The translations under genes were made by a program, and so were the position numbers. Positions 21,422 to 30,239 of a stretch of DNA of 64,000 bases are shown in pieces. Origin of the DNA: Halothiobacillus sp. 15-55-196 (lineage in GTDB: Bacteria > Pseudomonadota > Gammaproteobacteria > Halothiobacillales > Halothiobacillaceae). Every line of letters begins with the position of its first letter. Position 1 is the stretch's first letter. Location: NCBI GenBank assembly GCA_002282715.1, contig NCKC01000002.1, forward strand, positions 32,635 through 96,634. Reading direction: 5' to 3'. A model generated the notes under the pieces. That model did not search any database. It saw only the letters and a list, made by a program, of their open reading frames with translations, and was not told where the DNA came from.

Positions 21422-21559
21422 GGGTACCTCGAAAAACCGTAACGGGCTGACGCCAGCTTTGCGTTAGCACCGCCCAACGCAGCAATAGGGGCGCGGGCTG
21501 CCGCCAGATCAATGCGCAGCAGGCGCAAGCCCGCGTTCAGTAGGTTTTTCGAGGTGCCC
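21422..21559. repeat. MITE-like element, family B, copy 1
   Basis: 138 bases with terminal inverted repeats GGGTACCTCGAAAAACC (left, 21422-21438) and GGGCACCTCGAAAAACC (right, read inward from 21559), one mismatch in 17. The 4-base sequence ACCC flanks both sides (21418-21421 and 21560-21563) as a target-site duplication. There is no coding frame. The interior contains GCAGGCGCAAGCCCGCG, a core shared with other repeats in the window. Termini and duplication length resemble those mobilised by IS5-type transposases, but the parent element is not in the window. Confidence 0.8.
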
Positions 21560-21630
21560 ACCCGATAAATGGTTTATTTAGCCACAAGGTCAAGGCGATA
21601 ATACGGCCTTTATAAAACCTCGGAAGAAAA

Positions 21631-23148
21631 ATGATGCAAAACGATAGCCTCGTAGCTGCCGTTGACCTGGGTTCAAACAGCTTTCATATGTTGATCGCGC
21701 GCGTTAGCGACGGGCAAGTACAAGTGATCGACCGAATGAAAGAAATGGTTCGATTAGCAGGTGGTCTTCAAGCCGACGGAAGCCTGGCAGAAGAAGCCAT
21801 GGAGCGTGGTGTCGCCTGCCTGACGCGTTTCGGACAACGCGTTTCCGGAATGCCGCGCGGCAGTGTGCGCATCGTCGGCACCAATACGCTGCGCGCTGCC
21901 AAGAACGGTGCGGAATTCATCAAGCGCGGTGAAAAGGCCATCGGCCACCCCATAGAGATCATTGCCGGTCGAGAGGAAGCACGACTGGTGTACCTCGGTG
22001 TATCCCGAAGTGAAATTCCCATCGATGGAGACCGCCTGGTGGTGGATATCGGAGGCGGATCGACCGAGCTTATCCTCGGCAAAGGCATCACACCATTCAA
22101 AATGGAGAGCGTACCGATTGGCTGCGTTGCGCTGATGCGTGATTTTTTCCCTGATGGAGTCTTTGATGCGGCGCGGTTAGAGCACGCAAAAAACCGGGCC
22201 GAACTCGAACTTAGCCCGTACAAAATGGCTTATCTCAAATCGGGCTGGACACAGGCCATGGGCAGTTCCGGTACGGCGCGTTCCCTGGCGACGGTGATCA
22301 AGGCGAACGGCTGGGGAGACGGTGCCATTACCAAAGAGGGATTGGCCAGAATTCAAGCAGCCGTACTCAAGGCCGGTTCCTTATCCGCACTGAAATTATC
22401 CGGCTTGTCTGAGGATAGAAAGCCCGTTTTCGTCGGTGGCTTGATTGCGATGCAGGCCATATTCGCCGCACTGGAAATCAAGCAGATGCTTGTGAGCGAC
22501 GGTGCACTGCGCGAAGGGTTGGTATTCGACTGGCTCGATCGGGATGATCACGACGATATCCGCATCGCGACAGTTCGCCGCTTGCAACGCTTGTTCACAG
22601 TCGATGTCCGCCATGCTGATCGCGTGGCCAAAACCGCTGCGGATCTCTTGGCACAGGTCGCGCCCGCCTGGGGACTCGATTGCCATCCCGAATCGATCGA
22701 CGCCCCGCGCTATGCCGTCTGGCTGGATATCGCGGCCCGACTGCACGAAATCGGCCTGGCAGTCAGTCACTCCGGTTTCCATCATCATGGTGCCTACATC
22801 CTTTCCTATGCCGACATGCCTGGTCTCACTCGCCCTGCCCAGATGATCATCGCGAGCCTCGTGCACACGCATCGGCGCAAATTCAAGCTACAGCGCTTCG
22901 ATGAGGTCGATGAGCGTTTGAGAGAACAAATCGTCAGGCTCTCGGCTGTACTTCGTTTGGCTGTTCTACTGCACCGGGATCGCTCGCCAAGACCCAACCT
23001 GTCCCGCGTCAAGCTCGAAGCAGGCGCGGACAATCTGCACGTGAGCTTCCCCGATGGCTGGCTGAAAACAAGACCCCTGACTCGCGTGGATCTGGAACTG
23101 GAACAAAGCTACCTCGCCATGGCCAATATCCGATTGAGTTTTGCGTAA
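21631..23148 (+). CDS. ppx: Exopolyphosphatase (Ppx/GppA family)
   Basis: Removes terminal phosphate from inorganic polyphosphate and may also act on pppGpp. The 505-residue protein shows the ASKHA-fold phosphate-1 motif AAVDLGSNSFHMLIARV (residues 8-24), the VVDIGGGSTELILG motif near 140-155 and a C-terminal HD-like helical domain (MRIATVRR-like region to end). The length is between E. coli Ppx (513) and GppA (494), and sequence alone cannot separate the two activities. The stop overlaps the region where recJ begins, so ppx-recJ is a translational pair. Two adjacent ATGs (21631 and 21634) are possible starts. Confidence 0.93.
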   Translation: MMQNDSLVAAVDLGSNSFHMLIARVSDGQVQVIDRMKEMVRLAGGLQADGSLAEEAMERGVACLTRFGQRVSGMPRGSVRIVGTNTLRAAKNGAEFIKRGEKAIGHPIEIIAGREEARLVYLGVSRSEIPIDGDRLVVDIGGGSTELILGKGITPFKMESVPIGCVALMRDFFPDGVFDAARLEHAKNRAELELSPYKMAYLKSGWTQAMGSSGTARSLATVIKANGWGDGAITKEGLARIQAAVLKAGSLSALKLSGLSEDRKPVFVGGLIAMQAIFAALEIKQMLVSDGALREGLVFDWLDRDDHDDIRIATVRRLQRLFTVDVRHADRVAKTAADLLAQVAPAWGLDCHPESIDAPRYAVWLDIAARLHEIGLAVSHSGFHHHGAYILSYADMPGLTRPAQMIIASLVHTHRRKFKLQRFDEVDERLREQIVRLSAVLRLAVLLHRDRSPRPNLSRVKLEAGADNLHVSFPDGWLKTRPLTRVDLELEQSYLAMANIRLSFA

Positions 23149-23155
23149 CCCTGAA

Positions 23156-24952
23156 GTGACGCCACCACCCCGGAGTCATCAGCGCCTGATTAAACGCCGG
23201 GCGCCACCGAAAATTCCCGAGGCCATGTCGGGCATTGAGTCGCGTCTGGCTGAAATTCTGGTGACGAGGGGCATAGTCGACCCCGAACAGATCAATCCCG
23301 ACCTCGGCCTGTTGCTGCCGCCGGCAGACATGCCTGGAATCGAATTGGCGGCCGATATTCTCGCCAATGCCGTTCGCAAACATGCCCGCATCCTGATCGT
23401 CGGCGATTTCGATGCCGATGGCGCCACGGCAACGGCACTATGTGTCAGGGCCTTACGGGCTATGGGCGCCAAACGGGTGGAATACACCCTGCCCGACCGG
23501 CAACGCCATGGTTATGGTCTCTCGCCCGCCTTGCTCAAGGACTGGATTGCCGAAGCCGATGTGCCACCCGATGTCATTCTGACCGTGGATAACGGCATTG
23601 CCGCCTTTGCCGGGGTTGCCGCCGCGCTGGCGCTGCAGGCAACCGTGATCATCACCGACCACCATCTGCCGGGCGACACCCTCCCGCCCGCTCATGCGAT
23701 CGTCAATCCCAACCTCAAGGGCTCCGATTTCGCCTCGAAGGCCATGGCCGGAGTCGGCGTGGCGTTTTATGTCATGGCGGCACTGAGGGAACGGTTATCC
23801 GCACTGGACTGGTTCGCAGGCGGCATTGCACGGCCCAACCTTGCGCGCTGGCTGGATCTGGTCGCCGTGGGCACGGTAGCCGACGTGGTGTCGCTGGATG
23901 ACAATAATCGCCGGCTGGTCGCACAGGGGCTGGCGCGTATTCAGGCGCAACAGTGCGTTCCGGGCATATCGGCCTTGTTCGCGGTGGCTGGCAAGGATCC
24001 GCGTTATGCCAGCAGCACGGATCTCGGTTTCGTGGTCGGGCCAAGACTGAATGCGGCCGGGCGATTGGAAGACATGCGGATCGGCGTGGATTGCTTATTG
24101 GCAGACGATCCAATCACCGCTCGCCAATACGCTATGACGCTCAACGAGATCAATCACGAGCGACGCGCCCTCGAACAGGAAATGTTGTTCAGCCTGAAAA
24201 AACAGGGCAACAGCTCAGGGCTGAACGAGCTTGATCTCGATCGCCCGATTGATCCTACCGACTGGGTGATTTATGACGACAGCTTCCATCAGGGCGTGAT
24301 CGGCATTGTCGCCGGTCGGCTCAAAGAACGCTGGCAGCGGCCCGTGTTCGTATTTGCACCGGAAGACAACGATGCGCCAAGAGCAAAACTCAAGGCATCC
24401 GGACGTTCGATTCCCGGCGTCCACCTGCGTGATGTTCTGGTGGCGATGGCCACCGCTGCCCCCGATCTGATGCATGCCTTCGGCGGGCACGCCATGGCCG
24501 CGGGGCTGAGCCTGTCATTCGACCAGCTCGAAACATTCCGCCGCCTGTTCGCGCTTGAGATGGCAAAGCACCGGTCGCACTTTCCCGATCAGGCCATCGT
24601 GCTCTCCGATGGCCCATTGAGCGCAAACGAACTGACGCTGGACTTCGCCCACCGCCTGCAAACCTGCACCCCCTGGGGTACCGATTGCCCAGAACCGATT
24701 TTCGACAACCGGTTTGAAGTGCTGGAACGCACACCGCTCAAGGAAGGCCGGCACTGGCGCCTGCGTTTACGACTACTCAAACCCGAAACAGCCACACCTG
24801 CCATCGGCACCGATCTGACAGCCGTCTGGTTCGGTATCGGCGAGCATATTCCTGCGGGGAAATACTGGCACCTGGCCTATCGGATCGATATCAACCGATT
24901 TCGCGGACAGCAAATGCTGCAACTGATGATCGTGTCCGGCGCAGCCGCCTGA
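23156..24952 (+). CDS. recJ: Single-stranded-DNA-specific 5'-3' exonuclease RecJ
   Basis: Degrades single-stranded DNA 5' to 3' in recombination and mismatch repair. The protein of about 598 residues carries the DHH-family motifs VGDFDADGATATAL (motif I), TVDNGIAAFAG (motif II), ITDHHLPGD (motif III, DHH) and, further on, the DHHA1 motif FGGHAMAAGLSLS. The start is unclear: GTG 23156 lies 8 bases after the ppx stop, and TTG 23141 overlaps it. Homology begins around RLIKRRAPP, so the effect on the protein is small. It is probably cotranscribed with ppx. Confidence 0.93.
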   Translation: MTPPPRSHQRLIKRRAPPKIPEAMSGIESRLAEILVTRGIVDPEQINPDLGLLLPPADMPGIELAADILANAVRKHARILIVGDFDADGATATALCVRALRAMGAKRVEYTLPDRQRHGYGLSPALLKDWIAEADVPPDVILTVDNGIAAFAGVAAALALQATVIITDHHLPGDTLPPAHAIVNPNLKGSDFASKAMAGVGVAFYVMAALRERLSALDWFAGGIARPNLARWLDLVAVGTVADVVSLDDNNRRLVAQGLARIQAQQCVPGISALFAVAGKDPRYASSTDLGFVVGPRLNAAGRLEDMRIGVDCLLADDPITARQYAMTLNEINHERRALEQEMLFSLKKQGNSSGLNELDLDRPIDPTDWVIYDDSFHQGVIGIVAGRLKERWQRPVFVFAPEDNDAPRAKLKASGRSIPGVHLRDVLVAMATAAPDLMHAFGGHAMAAGLSLSFDQLETFRRLFALEMAKHRSHFPDQAIVLSDGPLSANELTLDFAHRLQTCTPWGTDCPEPIFDNRFEVLERTPLKEGRHWRLRLRLLKPETATPAIGTDLTAVWFGIGEHIPAGKYWHLAYRIDINRFRGQQMLQLMIVSGAAA

Positions 24953-25006
24953 ATCCACTCCATATTTAGACTACGCTAATGGACATAGACGCGCATAGGA
25001 GTTCGC

Positions 25007-26359
25007 ATGTCCATCCCTTCATCGTTGACCGAACCGACACTGCGACTACGCCAATCCGAAATCATCGGCGCGCTCTCGCATGCACTGGACTTGACCGAAG
25101 GCCTGCCCGCCGGGCACGCGCAACGATGCTGCTGGATTGGCATGCACATCGGTCAGGAACTGAACCTGAACGATCACGATCGCGCTGATTTGTACTATGC
25201 GCTGTTACTCAAGGATGCGGGCTGCTCGAGCAACGCGGCGCGCATCTTCAACGTGTACGGCTGCGATGACCGCATCCTCAAGCGTGATTTCAAGCTGATC
25301 GATACCCACAAGCTCGACGACATGGCTAAATTCGCCTGGTCGCATGTGGCGCCCGGCGAATCCTGGCTGAAGCGACTCCCCATGCTGGCGAACCTGATCA
25401 CCAAGGGAGCGGAAATCGGAGAGGAACTGTTTCTCACCCGCTGCGAACAAGGTGCGGAGATCGCGGAGCAACTCGGTTTTTCCGCTCAGGTTTGCGATGC
25501 GGTTCGTGGGCTCGATGAGCACTGGGACGGCCGCGGTAGCCCTCGACAGTTGAAGGGGGAACAGATTCCACTGTTCGCCCGCATTGCGCTGCTGGCACAA
25601 GTGATTGAAATCTTCTTCGCCGAGGGCGGTAGCGCATTGGCGATGCGGACCGTGCGGGCACGCACGGGCAGTTGGTTCGACCCCACGTTGGTGAATCACC
25701 TGGAAAAGCTGGCTCAGAACGACGAATTCTGGGAAGGTCTGCGTGATTCGGACATCGCCGCCCGCCTGGTCGCGCTGGAACCAGCCGACTATGCGCGCGA
25801 TGTGGATGACGAGGAACTCGATCGGCTGGCAGGCGCCTTTGCAGCGGTTATCGATGCCAAAAGCCCCTATACCTTCGGCCACAGTAGTCGCGTGTGCCAG
25901 TACGCCCAACGTATCGGTGGAGAAGTTGGTTTACCCGAAAAGCAACTGTTCTGGCTTCGACATGCGGCGCTGCTACACGACATCGGTAAACTGGGCGTCA
26001 GCAACAGCATTCTGGATAAGCCGGGCAAGCTGACCGATGCGGAGTTCGACCAGATCAAACTGCATCCGGTGCATTCAATGGATATTCTCTCCAAGGTCGG
26101 CATTTTCGATTCGCTGGCGCCCGTGGCGTCCGGTCACCATGAGCGACTCGACGGGTGCGGATACCCCTGGGGGCTCAAAGGGGATCAGATTGATTTTGCC
26201 ACCCGCATTATCAGCGTGGCCGATGTGTTCGATGCCGTGTCGGCGGAGCGCCCCTATCGCGGGGCAATGCCGGTGGCACAAGCGCTAAGCATTCTGGATG
26301 ACCTATCCGGCCCGGCGCTGGATGGCGATCTGGTCGCCGCTTTGAAGCGCACGCTCTAA
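25007..26359 (+). CDS. HD-GYP domain protein, probable cyclic-di-GMP phosphodiesterase
   Basis: 450 residues in two related halves. The C-terminal half (about 270-440) has a complete HD-GYP signature: GHSSRVCQYA (292-300), LLHDIGKLG (322-330), HPVHSMDIL, then HHERLDGCGYP (377-387). It is therefore likely to hydrolyse c-di-GMP. The N-terminal half looks like an older copy: DEHWDGRGSP (170-179) matches the HHE..DG.GYP region, but LLHDIGK is replaced by LLLKDAGCS, so the metal ligands are lost. A sensing or dimerising role for this half is inferred. No signal peptide or membrane segment is seen. The gene stands alone, 12 bases from the convergent dacB. Confidence 0.85.
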   Translation: MSIPSSLTEPTLRLRQSEIIGALSHALDLTEGLPAGHAQRCCWIGMHIGQELNLNDHDRADLYYALLLKDAGCSSNAARIFNVYGCDDRILKRDFKLIDTHKLDDMAKFAWSHVAPGESWLKRLPMLANLITKGAEIGEELFLTRCEQGAEIAEQLGFSAQVCDAVRGLDEHWDGRGSPRQLKGEQIPLFARIALLAQVIEIFFAEGGSALAMRTVRARTGSWFDPTLVNHLEKLAQNDEFWEGLRDSDIAARLVALEPADYARDVDDEELDRLAGAFAAVIDAKSPYTFGHSSRVCQYAQRIGGEVGLPEKQLFWLRHAALLHDIGKLGVSNSILDKPGKLTDAEFDQIKLHPVHSMDILSKVGIFDSLAPVASGHHERLDGCGYPWGLKGDQIDFATRIISVADVFDAVSAERPYRGAMPVAQALSILDDLSGPALDGDLVAALKRTL

Positions 26360-26371
26360 TGTGCCCGACGA

Positions 26372-27841
26372 TCAACCGTTCGCGTACAACCAATCAAGAA
26401 TCGCATCCTGAACTTTTGTGCCACCACCGTTTTGGACGTTTTTCTCGTTTTGCAGGATTACCACCACGTAGCGGCGGCCCGATTGAGTGACGACATAGCC
26501 AGCCCCCGCGCGGACATCCCGCAGCGTGCCCGTTTTCAGGTGAATCATTCCGCGTGCCGGCTCACCACGCAAACGCTTACGCATGGTGCCGTCGACGCCG
26601 GCGATCGGCAACGAAGCCATCAATTCCGGCATGGTCGGACTATGCCAGGCATACATCAGCAATTGACCCAATTCCTTCGGACTGATGCGTTCCTTGCGTG
26701 ACAAACCCGAGCCGTTTTCGATATCGAAGCCCGGCCAGCTGAATCCTTGGCGCTTGAGCCAATCCATGACCACTTCCCTGGATTTGAGCAATGTTCCGGG
26801 CGCGCCCTTGATTTCCGCACCCAACGTGAGAAATATCTGACGCGCCATCAGATTGTTCGACCATTTGTTCTGCAAATACAGGTATTGGGTCAGGTTCTCG
26901 GAATTGTGCTGCACCAGATAGACGGCATTTTTTGGCACGACGCCTTCGGCCCAGGTACCTTCGATTTTCCCACCCTGCTGTTCAAACAGATGTTTGAATG
27001 CGGAATAGAACGCATCATTGGCGTTACCTGCCACCAGGTAGAACTGATCAGGCTGGCATTCAGTACTGATTTTCCCGGATACGTTCAGGGTTGGCGTGCT
27101 GGTGTCGGACCCCAGAACCGCGATACTGGGCTGATTCGTCTGCCCCGTGCACGCGCCCTTGACGAGTTTTACATCATTGTTGATGGCGATATTGCTGTTC
27201 GGCGGCCAGGCGCGCACCACCGCCCCTGTACCGTTGCGATCCGATGGGGCAATCAGAACCCGGGTGGCCCGATTATCCAGCAGCAAGGCTTGTGGCAAGG
27301 CGTTGTACACGCGTTCCGGATGGCCATCAAAATCACTGGGATCTGCCGGACCGGGATCGAAGTAACTATTATCGAGCACAAGCTTGCCCGTGACTTCATG
27401 GATACCCAGATCGTTCAGCTGACGAATCAGGTCCCAGAGATCCTCGCTACGAAACCAGGGGTCACCCTCTCCCTTGATATACAGATTGCCTTGCACCACA
27501 CCATTGACCGGCAAGGCATCGGCATAAACCCGGGTCGTCCATTGAAAGTTGGTGCCCAGCACATCCAGCGCCACCACCGAAGTCACCAGCTTCATGACCG
27601 AAGCGGGATTGAACAGATCATCCGGCAGGTGCGTTAGCAAGGGCTTGTTGCTATCGACCGCCTGAACCCAGATACCCAGATCATCCAGGCTCAATTTCTG
27701 CTTTTTCAGCGTTTCGAGCACACTCGGCGGCATCCCAACCGCCCCGGCGGCGGCGGCCGACTGGAAGCTCGCGGACCACATGCAAAGACACAACGCTGCC
27801 AACAGAAAAAAACGGGGACGACGGGAAAAAATCAAAGGCAT
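26372..27841 (-). CDS. dacB: D-alanyl-D-alanine carboxypeptidase/endopeptidase (PBP4 class)
   Basis: Periplasmic peptidoglycan hydrolase that trims or cleaves cross-links. The 489-residue protein has a signal peptide (about 1-32, ending SAAAA), the active-site SxxK in NPASVMKLVTS, the second motif SNN (KWSNNLMARQI), a GSGLSRKER segment and the third motif KTG (IHLKTGTLRDVRAGAG). The large insertion between SxxK and SxN is typical of class C PBPs. It is convergent with the HD-GYP gene. The following 110 bases upstream lead into a MITE-like repeat. Confidence 0.95.
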   Translation of the reverse strand: MPLIFSRRPRFFLLAALCLCMWSASFQSAAAAGAVGMPPSVLETLKKQKLSLDDLGIWVQAVDSNKPLLTHLPDDLFNPASVMKLVTSVVALDVLGTNFQWTTRVYADALPVNGVVQGNLYIKGEGDPWFRSEDLWDLIRQLNDLGIHEVTGKLVLDNSYFDPGPADPSDFDGHPERVYNALPQALLLDNRATRVLIAPSDRNGTGAVVRAWPPNSNIAINNDVKLVKGACTGQTNQPSIAVLGSDTSTPTLNVSGKISTECQPDQFYLVAGNANDAFYSAFKHLFEQQGGKIEGTWAEGVVPKNAVYLVQHNSENLTQYLYLQNKWSNNLMARQIFLTLGAEIKGAPGTLLKSREVVMDWLKRQGFSWPGFDIENGSGLSRKERISPKELGQLLMYAWHSPTMPELMASLPIAGVDGTMRKRLRGEPARGMIHLKTGTLRDVRAGAGYVVTQSGRRYVVVILQNEKNVQNGGGTKVQDAILDWLYANG

Positions 27842-27950
27842 GGCATGTGCTCGATCACGCTAAAGAATCCAACAAAACCGCATCAAACAAACTTTTTCAA
27901 AAAGGCGCTTCGACGACGGACCAGAACTCAGACCAACAACAGGGTAATTA

Positions 27951-28068
27951 GGGAACCTCTGCACGAATCGATATCCGCCCGTTCTAGAGCCCATCAATTA
28001 GTTGAGTCATTGCGTGGCGAGACTTCCATGCCAGGCACGCGAAAGTCTACATGGGTGCAGAGGTTCCC
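27951..28068. repeat. MITE-like element, family A, abutting ppnP
   Basis: 118 bases with perfect 14-base terminal inverted repeats, GGGAACCTCTGCAC at each end. The dinucleotide TA flanks both ends (27949-27950 and 28069-28070), which could be a target duplication. The right end supplies the last base (G on the minus strand) of the ppnP stop codon TAG. There is no open frame. The terminus shares GGGAACCTCTG and a downstream GAATC with the repeat at 52806-52958. Confidence 0.75.
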
Positions 28069-28349
28069 TAGTGAAATTCACACAGGTAAGCCGTATCCAC
28101 ATCGCAGCGCATACGCAGTGTGCATCCTTCCGGTGCGTCGAATGTTGTGCCTGCCGAGGCAGGAAATTCGGCCATATCATTGATGGTTACGAACATCTTA
28201 CCCGCCACTACGGTCATCGTCTCTCGTGCTTTGAGATTAAACAGATGATCGCCCGGAGCCAGCACACCCACTGTTGCACGGGCATTCCCAAAATCAAACG
28301 CCAGGGATTGCACGGCGCCATCGAAATAACTGTTATGAGTAATAGCCAT
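28068..28349 (-). CDS. ppnP: Pyrimidine/purine nucleoside phosphorylase PpnP
   Basis: Small cupin enzyme that phosphorolyses a wide range of nucleosides. The 93-residue product matches the family length (E. coli 94) and layout: NSYFDGAVQSLAFDF, ARATVGVLAPGDHLFNL, ETMTVVAGKMFVTIND, FDAPEGCTLRMRCDVDTAYLCEF. The start ATG 28349 has GGAG 6 bases upstream; an in-frame codon at 28361 is rejected. The stop codon TAG is formed at the border with the family A repeat. The natural-looking C-terminus (AYLCEFH) suggests that the protein itself was not damaged. Confidence 0.9.
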   Translation of the reverse strand: MAITHNSYFDGAVQSLAFDFGNARATVGVLAPGDHLFNLKARETMTVVAGKMFVTINDMAEFPASAGTTFDAPEGCTLRMRCDVDTAYLCEFH

Positions 28350-28806
28350 GGTGAGCTCCAAAGAGAAAATAGGGCATGGATTGGGGGCCCGCAGTTTACC
28401 TGAATCAATGATTCGAAATCACCATTATTCAATCATCAGAGGATATTCATTCCGAACATCCAATACACAAAAACAAAGGGTGAAGTGCACTGAAATAAAC
28501 ACACCAGAAGCGCCGTTACGGTGCAAACCGTTCGGATCAGTGTTCAACACCTTAGATGTCCTCAGTCTTGTGAGTTCCGAATGTTTTCATGGAGCAAAAG
28601 GTTTTTGACATGAACGCAAGAATGCCTTGATGCTGAATGGATCAACAACATCAAGGCTTCGATCAGCATGCTATCTTGGTAGACAGGGTTTTAGATGCTC
28701 AGTCTAAGCCGCAAAGACATGCAGGCAATAGACTCCCGGGGTTTAAGATTATTACCGCTGCGTCAAGCCTTCGACTGCACGGTGATAAATCTTGGAATGC
28801 GCCAGA
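28350..28806. other. Intergenic region, no gene recognised
   Basis: 457 bases between divergent ends of ppnP (upstream side) and the AcfC-like gene (3' side). I see no coding frame with a ribosome binding site and family resemblance. It contains a perfect 9-bp inverted repeat, GCCTTGATG (28624-28632) and CATCAAGGC (28649-28657), with no U-tract. The region upstream of ppnP (28350-28440) presumably holds its promoter. Confidence 0.5.
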
Positions 28807-29574
28807 TCAGTTGGCTTTCCATCCCCATTTAACGAAGATTTTCTCACCCTGTTCTGATTGCAAGAACTTGATGAAGTCTTTGGCTTGGGGGTTCGCTTGA
28901 GCGCGCTGGGTCAAGACAACGCCAGCATCCCGATAAATGGCGTATTGAGGCTCAATCTCGACCACGTCGGCCAGCTTGGGATTCGCGACTTGCCAGATGT
29001 TGTAAATGAGCCATGCATCGATATCGGGTTGATCAATCCAGGCCTTTTTAGCCAAGGCACTGTTTTTTGCGTAATCGACAATGTTACTGCGCAGTGATCG
29101 TACCGTTTGGATACTGCCCAATCGACCCGCAATATCTTCCCATGCGCCGGTTTGCCCTGCCCCATGCACAACCAGTACTTTGACACCTGGCTTTATAATA
29201 TCGTCAAACCCTTTGATTTTTTTTGGGTTTCCGGGGCGAACCAAGATGGCCATCGGCCGCAGGTATAAAGGAATGACTTGATCGGATTTAATCTGACCTT
29301 CGAGTTGGAAGACAAAGTCGGTCATCATGTTTTCAGAACCGCTGTAAATAACGTCGCCTTTGGCCTTTGCCTGCTCAATCCACTTGGGTGTCGGGCCCGC
29401 GGTAACTTCAACTTTGGTGCCCGTCTCTTTTTCAAACACCGCAGCCGCTTCTTTCATAGCCGGCGCGGGGCCGCCCGGCCCATACACATAAATAGTCTCC
29501 TGTGCTTGGGCAGAGGAGATATTGCTGAACGCCAAGGCCATAAGACCCACAAAGCCGAGAAAACGCGTAAACAT
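28807..29574 (-). CDS. AcfC-family periplasmic substrate-binding protein
   Basis: 255 residues with a signal peptide (MFTRFLGFVGLMALAFSN..AQA, about 24 residues) and a type 2 periplasmic binding fold. IYVYGPGGPAPAMKEAAAVF, IPLYLRPMAILVRPGNPKKI, VHGAGQTGAWEDIAGR and the C-terminal FVKWGW closely follow the accessory colonization factor AcfC family, related to sulfate- and molybdate-binding proteins. No transporter permease is adjacent, so the ligand and role are unknown. ATG 29574 is chosen because GAGGA lies 7 bases upstream and the signal peptide starts there; the open frame continues upstream without a ribosome site. Confidence 0.82.
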   Translation of the reverse strand: MFTRFLGFVGLMALAFSNISSAQAQETIYVYGPGGPAPAMKEAAAVFEKETGTKVEVTAGPTPKWIEQAKAKGDVIYSGSENMMTDFVFQLEGQIKSDQVIPLYLRPMAILVRPGNPKKIKGFDDIIKPGVKVLVVHGAGQTGAWEDIAGRLGSIQTVRSLRSNIVDYAKNSALAKKAWIDQPDIDAWLIYNIWQVANPKLADVVEIEPQYAIYRDAGVVLTQRAQANPQAKDFIKFLQSEQGEKIFVKWGWKAN

Positions 29575-29810
29575 GGTGAATTCCTCATTGAAAATTGAAA
29601 AAACGAAAACAAAAATTATAACGATGTGACTATAGACTAATTTGATAAGCGCAATGACTCTAACGAAGAAGTTTTCTGCACACCCTTCGGTACCATCAAT
29701 GGACCAAAACGCCCTCAATTGAAATCAGTTTATTTTTTGTTTGCCGAGGACTAAAATCCGCTCCGCCTCCGGGTTCTCCGGAGTGCTTACCCCTGTTTTT
29801 TACCTATGTA

Positions 29811-30218
29811 TTGTTACCAACCATCGAGGCCATCGTGGGCAATCCGTGTCAGCGTTGTGGTGCCTGTTGCGCCTATTTCCGCGTGTCGTTTTATTGGGCC
29901 GAGTCGGTGCCTTTTCTGGACGGTCAGGTACCGCCCGAACTGACGGAACAGATCAACCCGCATCTGGTGAGCATGAAGGGCACCCTCAGCGCACCGGCGC
30001 GCTGCGTTGCGCTCGATGGTGCCATTGGCGATTGCGTCAGTTGCTCGATTTATCCCAACCGGCCCACGCCCTGCCGTGAGCTGGAACCTTGGGATGAGCA
30101 TGGCCAGCCGGATGAGAAATGCAGTCGAGCCCGCGCAGCCCATGGGTTGCCGCCGCTCGAACCCATCGTGCCGCACACCCCGGAAATCGTCGATCCGCTG
30201 CGAACGGGTACCGATTGA
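29811..30218 (+). CDS. YkgJ-family cysteine-cluster protein
   Basis: Up to 135 residues. The cysteine pattern NPCQRCGACCAYF (11-23), RCVALDGAIGDCVSCSIYPNRPTPCRELEP and EKCSRAR is the signature of the YkgJ/UPF0153 family, thought to bind zinc or an iron-sulfur cluster. Its biochemical role is not established. The start is uncertain: TTG 29811 or GTG 29835; there is no clear Shine-Dalgarno sequence. It is convergent with yejE (22 bases apart). Confidence 0.82.
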   Translation: MLPTIEAIVGNPCQRCGACCAYFRVSFYWAESVPFLDGQVPPELTEQINPHLVSMKGTLSAPARCVALDGAIGDCVSCSIYPNRPTPCRELEPWDEHGQPDEKCSRARAAHGLPPLEPIVPHTPEIVDPLRTGTD

Positions 30219-30239
30219 CTGCGCCCATCTTCCCCTTGG

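Noticed and set aside
21349..21561. Short frame over the fba terminator and family B repeat
   Set aside because: It is made of terminator and repeat sequence and has no start signal.
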